Positions 1 through 11,400 of a DNA stretch of 64,000 nucleotides are shown one piece after another. How positions within the stretch are numbered: the stretch's first letter is position 1; each line of letters opens with the position of its first letter. Below the pieces are notes generated by a model. That model saw only the letters and a list, made by a program, of their open reading frames with translations, did no database searches and was not told the DNA's origin. This DNA comes from Panopea generosa (taxonomy: Eukaryota; Mollusca; Bivalvia; Adapedonta; Hiatellidae). Location of the stretch: contig CM055901.1 in NCBI GenBank assembly GCA_029582155.1, positions 22,221,186-22,285,185 of the forward strand, given 5' to 3'. A program made the translations under genes and the position numbers.

Positions 1-114
1 ACCAAATGGTAGACTGTTTCGTGTTGAAAAAGGCGTTATACATTCACATGCATTTGGAATGCCTGATAACAAACATACAATATGTTTAATTACCAACTCA
101 GACTGGGTACCTAC

Positions 115-2018
115 CAATTTTACATGCCACCAGAACCATGGGAATACCAGGACAGTTGTCTTCAACTTCTTTTACCCATTTTGCTTCCACATTGTCAAAT
201 GATGTCCTGTTGTCCACCGAGAAGCAGACAAAAAACACATCTGTAGCCGGATATGACAATGGACGAACACGATCATATTCTTCCTGTTTTGGAGAAAAAT
301 TAATTTTTCTTTAAAAAAATGAGAAAAAAAGCAGCAAATAAGTCGCTCACGTTATTTCATTTAAAATTTTGAATGGATGAAGAATTCATAGATAAGAAAA
401 TGATTTTTGAAAATTTGCAATTTTATCTCTTTTAGTGGCCCTGATTTAAACATATTTTATTGCGATAATGTGTACAATAGGGTTGAGTCACAATCATGCT
501 CTGAACAACATTAGCTACGGCTCTTCCCATAAAAAATTGATACAGAAATAAAACATGGCATAAATAGTTCATTATAAAAGTTTCACTGTAATCATTTCTT
601 TTCACACATTACACAAAAATAGAATAGAAATGAATTTTTTTTTTTTTTTAATAAGAACAGTTAAGTTAAACAAAAGACAAAAGGAGAGAGAGAGAGAGAA
701 AAAGGTATGGTTATGGCAATGAGTCTACAGGTAGTCAAGAGATGTTCGCCAAGTGCTATACTTATCACAATCATGTTATGCAGAAATATACTTACAATAA
801 TGAAAATCTATTGGTGTTATTTATAAATTTTTGAACAGCTTAAAACACATATTCGTTTTGGACGTTTGTATAGCTGATATCACTACACAGCAGTAAATTA
901 ACATTAAGTGGATGAAATTGCCAGGAAGTATCAAATAAAGTAATTTGTTGTCCTGTGAATTTGCTACATTAGAATATAAAATGTTCAGCAGCCTCTGTCT
1001 CAAATCCTCAACCACATTTACGAGTTAAACGTAAGTGATCGATAAAGAGATTACAATTCAGATTAAAACAAGAGTTCTGAATTCTGGCATGCTTGACCTG
1101 CAACCCAGTTAGGAGCAACTACTGTCTTAAATATAGACTTCAATAGTTTATTCTTAAAGATCTGAAGTGAAGCTGAGGATTGGATTACTACAGTAGGTTG
1201 TTCCAAATTTCAACTGAAGAAAGTACAAAAGATAGTACAAAAGTCTTTTAAAGGACCCAGTCTCAACTGTTATCAAACATAATTGCAGATGTATTATGCA
1301 TATGTAAAAATCAAGTCTCATTACTGGGCTTCAATGAACCCTAGCCCCTCTATTTCAAAATAAAATTGAAACCTCTGCTCATAGAGATCAATTATAGCAA
1401 ATATGAATAAATTTGGCTGGTTGACTTTTGGGAAGAATCTTTTTGAAAACTCGTAATTTTTTTCCCTTTTTGAGCCACTGCTGGCCCCTCATGAATATTA
1501 ACCCCCTTTGCCTGGCAAAAATAATGAAAGGGCTGCAACTCCACTAAAAGTCAGACCAGAGTGTGACAACGATATGCACAACTGGACATCACACTTACAC
1601 TGCCTAGCAAGTTTTGACAAAATCTGTTGAGAAATTTAGGAGTTCTGCTGACAATAAATTGTGATGTGCATATGAACAATGGCAACACTATAATTTGTTT
1701 TTATGTTATCCCACCCATAAATGAGGGAGTAAAAAAAAAGGATACCCTTGTGATTTAATGTGGCTATGTTTACAATAACCCAGGTATCAAACAATGTGTC
1801 ACAATGTCATTGTAAATAATCAAAATTCAAACCTGTCCATGTGTGTCGTACAGCGCCATCTCTACGTCCGTACCATCAATGTTTGCACCCACTGAATGTT
1901 GGTCAAACACTCTGGGTACATAAACAGATGGAAATGCTCCTACAGTATGGGTGGCAAACATACTACTCTTGCCTACACCACCATCACCCACTGTTATCAG
2001 TTTAAAACGTACTGGCAT
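115..2018 (-). CDS. Rho-family GTPase paralogue with altered effector loop (gene A), first two coding exons
   Basis: Coding exons run 2018-1833 (62 codons, phase 0) and 283-115 (169 nt, ends phase 1); the gene continues beyond base 1. Exon 1 carries the P-loop GDGGVGKS and a G3 box DTHGQ. Exon 2 begins EEYDRVRPLSYP and ends VLVACKI. Both boundaries and phases equal those of the two RhoBTB genes in this window, so it is probably a third family member, but no BTB part is visible. Donors are CAG|GTTTGA and TTG|GTAGGT. An acceptor (TTTTCAG) lies 9 nt before the ATG, implying a 5' UTR exon further up. Odd points: the switch I Thr that binds Mg (PTVF in Rac) is Arg (PRVFDQHS), DTAGQ reads DTHGQ, and the sequence after the P-loop is unusual (SSMFATHTVG). 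It may bind nucleotide or effectors abnormally, or be decaying, although both exons are open and spliceable. It is transcribed divergently from gene B. Confidence 0.8.
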
Positions 2019-2099
2019 CCTTGTCTTCTGAAAATAAAAAATTTACGTTTAGGTCATAATAAATTAATTGCTAGTTTATCATACCCACCCGCCTCCTAA

Positions 2100-3020
2100 T
2101 TTTTTTGCTACCCTGACCATTTTTATTTTCATTAAAAAAAAAAATTGTTAAAAAAACATCAAAAATTTTAAAAATAAAAATAAAAACGTTCCGCCCTCCC
2201 TCCCTATTTTTAAGAAAAATCTGAATGATAATCTAGCAATTAATTTATATATATAATGGCCTTATTTTGTAAGCAAAATTTTATGCGTATTAATCAAATA
2301 TATAAGTAAATTGCAAAGAATTATCTTTCACAGTATAGGTTAATTTAGGAGAAGGCTGAAATTGTCTTAATTCACTGGGTACATAGCCATGCTAGTGTTG
2401 AATGGTAGACAATATAGTTCAAGAAAACATATCTTTATGTGTTAAAACTTAAAAGTAATGCAATTGTAATCCACAGGCTGGGTCTTGTAACTAAATTTAA
2501 CCTCATGTGAGAACAACTATCACTCTGTCAACTGGTCATGTGACATGCTTATTACTTAACCTGATCCACCTGCCCAAGTAAATATCATGAAAAAAGATAG
2601 CGGCGCTGGAACCAATATCAATCGCTGACTGGATTACTGACTTATTTGATTAACAGCCTGTGTCAGGTCAGTTGTTTGCCTCTACGAGACTTTGGGTGGA
2701 CTTTTTACTCTGCAGATCCTAGATAAAAGTCCTGTACTTTGCTGGTAAAAACCCTGCTAAAAGACTTCTTTTTCATGAGGACAAATTCAAGAGCAGGCAA
2801 CTCAGACAGTAATTATATGAGCAGGCCAGTTAAAGAAAGAAAGAACCCATATAATCCAGGCTATTTTAGGCATGAAGTAAAACTCCCTCTTTTCTAGGGC
2901 ACTACTCAATGACAGTCACCTGGTTTGTTTGTTTACAGACTTGGAAGCAAATATAAATCAAATGCTACCTATTTTGTTACAATTTTTATCATATTTTTGT
3001 CATATTAGTAAATAACCTTT
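2100..3020. other. Intergenic, upstream of gene A
   Basis: AT-rich non-coding DNA with short A/T runs near 2130-2200. It would contain the 5' UTR exon and promoter of gene A, since an acceptor sits just before its start codon, but I cannot place them. No other gene or repeat is recognised. Confidence 0.5.
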
Positions 3021-3029
3021 GAGGAGAGA

Positions 3030-3125
3030 AAAATATGCAACCAGTCTGGCACTCAAACCCGGGACCTTTCGCTGATAGGGCGATTGCTCTATCGGCTGAG
3101 CTGGCAGGACTGCCGACATACATTT
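3030..3125 (-). repeat. tRNA-derived SINE head, copy 1
   Basis: Read on the minus strand this has a tRNA-like A box (CAGCTCAGCCGATAGAGC) and a B box region (CCCGGGTTTGAGTGCC) separated by a tRNA-like distance. It lacks a clean acceptor stem, and a second diverged copy lies 240 bp to the right, so it is a SINE and not a functional tRNA. Confidence 0.7.
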
Positions 3126-3261
3126 CTTTCCTTACTGGTTATGTTCACACACAAATTTGGAATTGGTCCCAGAATTTTCATAGAGACCAGAGAATCATGT
3201 AAATGTTACTCCAAATATATATAACAGTCTCTTGTTGGTCCCCAATGTAACAGGATGAGAA

Positions 3262-3352
3262 AAAAATGCAGCCAGTTAGGCACTCGAAACCGGGACCATT
3301 TGCTAATAGGGTGAAGGCTTTACCAACTGAGCAAGCCATCCTGCTGACATAA
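3262..3352 (-). repeat. tRNA-derived SINE head, copy 2
   Basis: Diverged second copy of the 3030-3125 element in the same orientation, including the 'ctgacata' flank on the same side. The head-to-tail arrangement suggests local duplication or nested insertion. Confidence 0.65.
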
Positions 3353-3422
3353 ATCTCCTGTCAGGTTACAAACACACTGTCAGTGTGATATGATAATTCC
3401 AATGATGTGATCAAATCAAGCA

Positions 3423-3612
3423 GAGCGGTGTATTATAGTAAGAGTACTGGCCACTCACTGATGCCAGAGGTTTCTAGTTTGATCCCCTACTTGGCCTGAT
3501 GCCTCTCATAAAACAACACTCCGTACTGGTTCTACACAGGGAACGGACTTGAGTGGTTCACATAAGCTCAGAGTTTTCATCGCGATCAAGCTAAAATTAT
3601 TAGTATAAACTA
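3423..3612 (+). repeat. tRNA-derived SINE, family shared with 51.9-52.1 kb
   Basis: Diverged tRNA-like head (B-box region TTTCTAGTTTGATCCCC) followed by a body with CATAAAACAACACTC and CATAAGCTCAGAGTTTTC. The whole stretch recurs on the opposite strand at 52098-51908, which shows a mobile SINE of about 190 bp. Confidence 0.75.
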
Positions 3613-3784
3613 AATCAAGTGTTTCTTTATATTTCATTTGTGGAGACGCTGCATATGACAGAGTTTACCAGCCATTAAAAAACAAAAAAGAATTTGAGAT
3701 ACAACACAAATTATATGTCCAACTACCACAACTGAGACAAAGACTCAGATTAGCTGAAACTAGAGCTATCACTGAAGGTGATGA

Positions 3785-4751
3785 ATACCCCCGAACGCCG
3801 CCATGACAGAAAATGGTTTACCATTGTATGAAGTTTTATTAAATTATATCCAATAGTTTTAAAGTTATGCTCCAGACAAAAAAAAAACTTAATAAAAGAG
3901 AATGTTATGGATTGAGTTTTTTGAATTGTTAATTTTTTTATGGTTTTGTTAAAATTTAAAACGGTCTTTTTAATTATTGTGCAGTGTACAAGCTTTCATG
4001 GCAATCAATAAATGTTATACTTCTTCAAGTTATGTTGATGGACAACAATTTTATGGACAAAAGTTTGACAAGAAACAGTTTGACAAGAAACAAATTTTTA
4101 TCAAAGGGCAATAACTCTGTAATTAGCAAGAATAGAGTTATGTTTCTTGTACACTGCACTTCCTCTCATTATATTCTACCATTGTATGAAGTTTGATGAA
4201 ATTCCATCCAGTACTTTAAAAGTAATGCTCCAGACAAGGGAAATATATCAAAGGGCAATTACTCTGTAATTAGCAAGAATAGAGTTATGTTTCTTGTACA
4301 CTGCACTTCCTCTCATTATATTCTACCATTGTATGAAGTTTGATGAAATTCCATCCAGTACTTTAAAAGTAATGCTCCGGGCAAGGGAAATATATCAAAG
4401 GGCAATAACTCTGTAATTAGCAAGAACAGAGTTATGTTTCTTGTACACTGTACTTCCTCTCATTATATTCTACCATTGTATGAAGCTTGATGAAATTCCA
4501 TCCGGTACTTTTCAAGTTATGCTTCGGACAAGAAAAAAAATCAAAGGGCAATAACTCTGTAATTAGCAAGAATAGAGTTATGTTTCTTGTACACTGCACT
4601 TCCTGTCATTATATTCTACCACTGTATGACGTTTGATGAAATTCCATCCAGTACTTTTCAAGTGATGCTCCGGACAAGGAAAATTGCAACGTACAGACCG
4701 ACCGACAGACCGACAGATCGACCACAGGGTGACTTCGTTTGTCGGGGGTAT
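3785..4751. mobile_element. Non-autonomous DNA element with short TIRs and internal 147-bp tandem repeats
   Basis: The ends are inverted: ATACCCCCGA at 3785 and TCGGGGGTAT ending at 4751. Inside are four tandem units starting at 4102, 4249, 4396 and 4542 (spacing 146-147 bp), each opening CAAAGGGCAAT(A/T)ACTCTG and ending in a 'gtaatgctccagacaag'-like tail; a diverged partial unit lies at about 3825-4100. A short ACCGACAGACCG tract precedes the right end. No transposase is present. The superfamily is not determined; elements of this style are common in bivalves. Confidence 0.65.
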
Positions 4752-4920
4752 AATAAGGATAGGAATGTTCAGGCATATATTTTGATAGTAAGTGGGGCAG
4801 GATATGGCCAGGAACTGTAAGGAAGCCACAGGCTGTGTAGTTGGAGCTAAGCCCTAAATGTTAAAGAGGGGAGGAGTGTAGTAAATGTACATCGGTCACT
4901 TACAACAGCCTCGCTGTTAA

Positions 4921-5062
4921 GCTAGCTTTTACAATGACATGGCTGAAGTGCACTGACTGTATTGGAAGTTAAGCAATGAAGTACAGACAGGGTTAGTACT
5001 TGGATGGGTGACGGCTGTCACTTTAGCTTGAATGGCAAAAATGGTATGCCCCCAGTGCTTGA
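4921..5062 (+). pseudogene. 5S rRNA-derived sequence (pseudogene or 5S-headed SINE)
   Basis: Contains GGAAGTTAAGCAATG at 4963 and TTAGTACTTGGATGGG at about 4993, which are the internal promoter regions (box A to box C) of 5S rRNA in the right order and spacing. Weaker similarity extends on both sides: ACAATGACATGGCTGAAG upstream resembles the 5S 5' half, and GGTATGCCCCCAGTGCTT downstream resembles its 3' end. It is too diverged to be a working 5S gene and stands alone. Only one copy is in the window, so a SINE3-type element cannot be told from a plain pseudogene. Confidence 0.75.
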
Positions 5063-5386
5063 AATCTTAAACAATATCTTTCAAAAACTTATATTCCTTT
5101 AAATCTTCATTATTCTTAGCATATCTTTTCTCATATTAATGCATAAAATGAAACATACTTAATCAATCACTTCTAATGATTTATATCTATGGGGCAAACC
5201 CTCGAGTGTAAGTATGACATATTGCAGGTCTCTATGGAGCCTTTCAAAGATTATTATTTTGCGTCTCCCGATGAATCGCAACTTGCGGAGAACCACGAGC
5301 TGACCGGAAGCAATTTCGGTTTAATCATCTTTACTATGTATGTTGCTGAACATGTTGTACATAACTTATGAATAAAATATCCTTTA

Positions 5387-5847
5387 GGTCAGCTACCACC
5401 ATTGAGACGAGCTCTCTGATTGGCTGAAAAAAGTATAGGGATGTTCAGGGCATATATTTTTATAGTAAGCTTAATTGTGGTTGGATGAAAATGTGAAACT
5501 GGCAAATGATCACAATAAAATATAAGTTTATTATGTTTGTGTCAATAAAAAATTAGAATTATGTTTCTGTGACTGTCTTAATTCATTTTATCAAGGAAAC
5601 TGCATGGAAAGTAAAATTGGTGAAATTTACTTTTTTTCATGCTGAAAGTGGGGGTACCCAACTTCAGGGGGCAAAAAGTGGTAAAAAGTGGTACTTTTGA
5701 CCTCATTTTGGGGACATTTTTATTTGAGTCTAGGACAGTACTTTAATATGATATAGGACTTTTTTGTCCGCCAATGTTAGAAAATGTGAAAATTTGGTCA
5801 AACGTTATAATGTAAGTCTATGGAAAACGCAATGGTGGTAGCTGACC
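5387..5847. mobile_element. Harbinger-like MITE with TTA target duplication
   Basis: Perfect terminal inverted repeats GGTCAGCTACCACCATTG at 5387 and its complement ending at 5847, flanked by TTA at 5384-5386 and 5848-5850. A 461-bp element without coding capacity, 18-bp TIRs and a 3-bp TWA-type target duplication fit PIF/Harbinger MITEs. Confidence 0.8.
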
Positions 5848-5849
5848 TT

Positions 5850-7854
5850 AAAAACCAAACGGTATATAACCACGAAAACCAATGATAAACAAAATATTTT
5901 CTCAATTCTTAGATAAGCCCGGTATATTAACATTTAAACAGGGTTATTGTACCTAAACATAGTAGGTAAAACAATATCGGAGTTGGTGGTTACCTGCAGA
6001 TTACGTAGTGCGCATATTATTGATGTTTATATTTTATATTCAACAACCGGAAGCTCAATTATGACTGGTTCCTATTTTATTTTTTTTGCCGAGTCAGTGA
6101 CTTACGGTGCGGATCGACAGGAGGATGACATGCACTGGCAGTGTATCCAAGATACGAGATACACAGTTTTATTTTAAAGTATGATATACAACTGTCCTTA
6201 GTTATTTTATTAGTTTTACTTGTCTGAAACGACATCTATAAAGTTTATGGACACCTGCTGCAGTAGGCATACTTTTATTTTGGTTTTGACTTTTTATGGA
6301 GAATGGTTCTTTCTTATCAGATGCAGTTTACATAATCCGCAGACCTAATTCTCCATAAAAATCAATTGGTCTAAAAAATCGAAGATGGCTTCCCTTTTAA
6401 ACAATACTTTTTGCACACTGCTGTACATGTGGGTAGGTCGCTGTGAACGTTGCCCGTAGTCAACATGATCCAGCTCGCCCATCCTTTCAGTTGGCCAACG
6501 GGTTGCAATCTGTTGTTATTTAACCTTCAGATATGTTAAAGTGTTGGCCTACTTTCGATAATTTTAACGGTCTTGTCACAATGTGTATCCTGGATGCTGG
6601 GAACAGTTCCATGTAATGACATACTTTACAAAAAGGAGACAGCCCGAGTCAGTCTTTACATGTTTTAGCCTCATTTGAAGTCACGTGTGCAAGGACTAAT
6701 GCCACTGGTCTAGGCCCGCGAGCAGAAGTAGTAATATAAAGCCATGGTATATTTATCACGGTATGACAATGGCGGATAGTGTCCTCGAGGAGAGTCATTC
6801 TAATAATCCACCAGTATATTATTATCATTTGCAGGGATAGATTAACACATACGCTCGTACATTCTTGTATAACGCCAGCACTGGCTAGTCCTCTCGAATA
6901 TCGCCAGTAGACAAATCTCTAACCCCTTTTCTGAATCTGGATCCGCAGTTCGTTATTCACTGTTCTATTTTTAAAATACAGTCTGATTGGTTGTTATTTA
7001 TAGATTAGCTAAAACTCGTATAAATGTAGTAGTATTGGACTAAAAGAATTTCATTTACCAGTGGAACTATATTTGGAGCTATATTTTTTAAAGCTGTAAA
7101 ATTGCACGTAGGTATGAACTATGTTTCAAAAATGTTGGCTCGGTTTAGTGTGTGTGATTTTTAAATTCATTTAAGAAACAAATTTCTTTCTATTATTATC
7201 CAAGTTGGAAATGATCATGAAAATATATATCGCTGTGTTAGTTTTAGTGCCATGATGATACCTTAGAAGTCAAATATGTGTTGTTGTTTTTTAAAAAGGA
7301 CGCCAAGATGTCTAAAAATGTGCATCATAATAAGAATTGATAAAACAAATGTTATTCTTTAAAACAACAGCAACAAACAAACACGCACGCACACACAAAC
7401 AACTTAGTTTTTTTCTTACATATTCTAAACATTAATATGGCCATATAGGCATAATACACTCACCTTTTTAATATTTTTTTTCTAATAAAAAACATATAAA
7501 ATGTAACTATGGATATTTTTTTATATTTCAGTATAAGCCTACTTTTGATCTAAGCGCTTTCATGATGCATAAAGACATTCAAAGGTTCAGTGCGTGAAGA
7601 ATATAAAGAAATATTTGTCTAATTACTTTTTTTTTGTAAAAATATTTTTGTTAAATAATATCAGAAACTAATTACGGTTACGTTTCAGTTAAAAGAATAG
7701 TGCAACACATATACTAATGTCCTTTGCTTATGCTTATGGACATGCTCGGGATCACAACAACGCGAGGCACCCAAACAGACATACATAAACGCAGTTAAAA
7801 CGCCGATGCTTACTATTTTTTAATACAACACTCATTACAGAAATAGCGGATACA
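5850..7854. other. Intergenic region between divergent genes A and B
   Basis: Non-coding DNA upstream of gene B. An acceptor (CATTACAG, ending at 7840) lies 14 nt before the gene B start codon, so a non-coding first exon and promoter should lie here. A short CA-rich tract is at 7380-7400. No repeat family is recognised, and I see no convincing TATA box or CpG-island character. Confidence 0.45.
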
Positions 7855-8067
7855 ATGAAGCTAACAATTGTCGGAGATGGAGCAGTCGGAAAAAGCTGTC
7901 TCTTGATAACGTATACAAAAGATCGTTTCCCAGCCGAATACGTGCCGACGGTTTTCGACAACTACGTAGCCGATGTGACGGTGGACGGCACAACTGTCGA
8001 TTTGGCGCTCTTTGATACAGCTGGGCAGGTAAACACGACTTACAGAAGGGATAATCGTTACTACTAT

Positions 8068-8124
<57 letters not shown>

Positions 8125-8167
8125 AGCTGATGCTGATACAACTACCACTACTACTACTACTACTTCA

Positions 8168-8208
<41 letters not shown>

Positions 8209-8216
8209 AGCTGATG

Positions 8217-8259
<43 letters not shown>

Positions 8260-8332
8260 AGCTGATGCTGATACTACTACTACTACTTCAACTACTACTA
8301 CAACTACTACAACTACAAATGCTACTACTTCT

Positions 8333-8416
<84 letters not shown>

Positions 8417-11400
8417 AATAATCAATAATAATAATAATTATAATGAAAAAAAAAAAATAATGATGATAATTATAAAAATACTTGTAATAATGATAAAAGT
8501 ATTGGTGCAAGTTATCATATCTTTATTTGTTTATATGCCAACAGGAAGACTATGATCGGTTGCGTCCCTTGGCATACCCAGGTACAGATGTGTTTTTTTG
8601 CTGCTTCTCTGTGGAAAACAGATATTCATTGGAAAATATTGAAGATAAATGGCTTCCAGAATTACGTCACCACTGCCCGGAGGTTCCTATTGTATTAATC
8701 GCATGTAAAATTGGTAATACCCTTGTTTCATAATTCCAAATGTAGAAGACTATCTAGTTGTAGAAGAGGATGTAATTATAAAGGTCGAACTAATTGTAGA
8801 AGAAAATCTAACTTTAGAACACGACCTAACTGTAGAAGATGGTCTGAATGTAAAATACTGTCTAATTGTAGAAAGCTATCTAATTGTAGAAGACGACATA
8901 ATTGTAGAATACTATCTAATTGTAGAAGACGACATAATTGTAGAATACTAACTAATTGTAGAAGACGACATAATTGTAGAATACTATCTAATAGTAAAAG
9001 ACGACATACTTGTAGAATACTATCTAGTAGTAGAAGACGGCATACTTGTAATAAAATACTACCTAATTGAAGAAGACTCTCTAATCGTAGAATACTATCA
9101 GATTGTAGAAAACAACATATTTATAGAAAACTATCTAATCGTAGAATACTATCAGATTGTTGAAGACAAAATAATTGTAGAAGACTATCTAATAGGAGAA
9201 TACTATCAGATTGGAGAAGACAACATAATTGTAGAATACTATCTAATAGTAAAAGACGACATAATTGTAATAAAATACTACCTAATTGTAGAAAACTATC
9301 CAATTGTAGAAGACGAATTGAGTGTAGAATACTAGCTAATCATATCCGACAACATAATTGTAGACAATAATAAAATCCTACCTAATTGTAGAAGACCATC
9401 ATTTTGTAATTTTAATCAGCAAAACTATCAATAAGACTTGAAATTAATTACGGATTTCATAATTTATTTACATATATTGATATTATGAAACAATTATTAA
9501 TATCAATTTAATGCATAATTAGAAATGTTTGTCAATTGATGAATTGCAAATGTATTGTAATATTCTATTTTACAGGAAATAAATATTGTATAAACATAAT
9601 TTTTGAATTCACAATTTCATTAAATCGATAAATTTATATCAGGAGATTGTTTTAATAATGACACAAATGAACTCTCGTTATTAATTAGTTGAACTACCTC
9701 CGTAAAAAGAGACACAAACAATAGTCAGCTGATAGTTCTGCTTTGATAGGACACCATCATAGATTATGACATTTTTAGATTAATAAATTATGCCGTATCA
9801 TTTTTAATCCAGATTTACGTACCAGTTCCAGCACAGGAATGGTGACATTCGACGAGGGGTACACGGTGGCAAAGCGACAGCGTCTGAAATACTGCGAGAC
9901 CAGTTCTCTCCACCACCAAGGACTTAAACAGTGTTTTGAAGAAGCTGTAAGTTACATCAGTTATTGTATAGCTCGCTCTGGGGCGTTATCCCATGATGTT
10001 TGTTTTAGGTTTTCGCACAGCACCATTTCGTCTGGCGAATTTTTGCTGCTGCAAAATGAGCAAAACGGCAACGGACACATCTACTTCCACATTTATTACC
10101 AACGCTACTTTGATAAAAGAAATAATACTATTTTAATAATTAAGTATTAAATATGAGAATAGCTCATAACTTAATACTTTTACCTTAGTAAATAAAAGTT
10201 CACGGTAGGTCCAAAACGATAGGTGAATATGAAATGTTTTTGCTATTGTTAGACAAAGTCCAAGATTAATCTGTATACTCTCATTTGTAGATACGATCAA
10301 TTCTCAGCTGTCCAAAGAAATGTAAAAAGAGATATGGATTTGGTGGTTTTATGAAACAGAAAGAGATTCCACCGCTTCCTGTAATGCCGCCAACAGGTTG
10401 GTACTCCATTCTGGGACATTCTTTATTTTTCTATTTTCAAGTAGCAACGTTTTTATTTGCGAAAATATAAAACGATATTCATATTTAGTATTTATGCAAT
10501 GTTATAACTATGTGTTTTCATTTATTGTTTGTTTAAGCAGTTCGGTACAATGATGCGGAAATGAATATGTGCACTGAGCAGCAAACAATAGTTTCACGCA
10601 TTACGTCTGCCTACACACTACAGTGTTTTCATAGCACACTAGCATGATATTCTTAGAAAAAAAGTTCAGTTATTTCTTTTCAAATGTTTGGTTTGTTTCT
10701 TAATTTCTGATGCTACTGTTTTTATCCGCTATGCGTTTCTTCTACGATGCCATCACGGCCACATGGTGTTACAAATATACCTTTCTGATTGATTCCGTAA
10801 TTAATTCAGTATCAAATTCTATTACAATATTACATGTAACTAGAACACGATGCTTTAAATGTACGAGTTTTACACGTATTTGAAGCATTAACGACGATAT
10901 TACAGTTGAGATATATTGCGCTCTGGTGAACGATGTTTTTCAAAAAATGCATTGTTTTTGTTTTATGTAATTTTAGTTGTTTGACTAATTAAGTATACAA
11001 GAGATCATCACTATCAATGGTTAAGAACAGTCAAAAGATGCTGCCACGATACGTTGTTTTTAATCTGATATATTTTGCGAACTTTACTATATTCCGTAAC
11101 AAAGCACAAATTGACTGTTATTGGCCTAAGTACAAGATTACCACTTAAAACAATGGACAAAAGTCACATATGAATCCAGTTGTTATAAACATTGTTAGTT
11201 ATTATGAACAACTGAGCCATTTTTCTAGTCGCTGTGCTATTCTATGCTATTTTTATTTTAGGGTTCGCCCCTAAAATTGAGATTGAGACGTCAACATTTG
11301 GTGAAGATTGGTACGGCATATTGCAAGACCCCAAACATTGTGACGTCACTTTCATACTAGAAGGGAAACACCACCTGGACGCACATACAGTTGTGTTGTG

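Noticed and set aside
3030-3352. Possible tRNA genes
   Set aside because: The heads have A and B boxes but no proper acceptor-stem pairing, and each continues into a SINE body or has repeated copies. The same holds at 12.6, 18.2, 24.0, 34.0, 37.8 and 52.0 kb.
8055-8555. Long open frames of poly-Tyr, Leu, Val, Ile and Asn on both strands
   Set aside because: They are translations of the (CTA)n and (AAT)n microsatellites in intron 1 of gene B.
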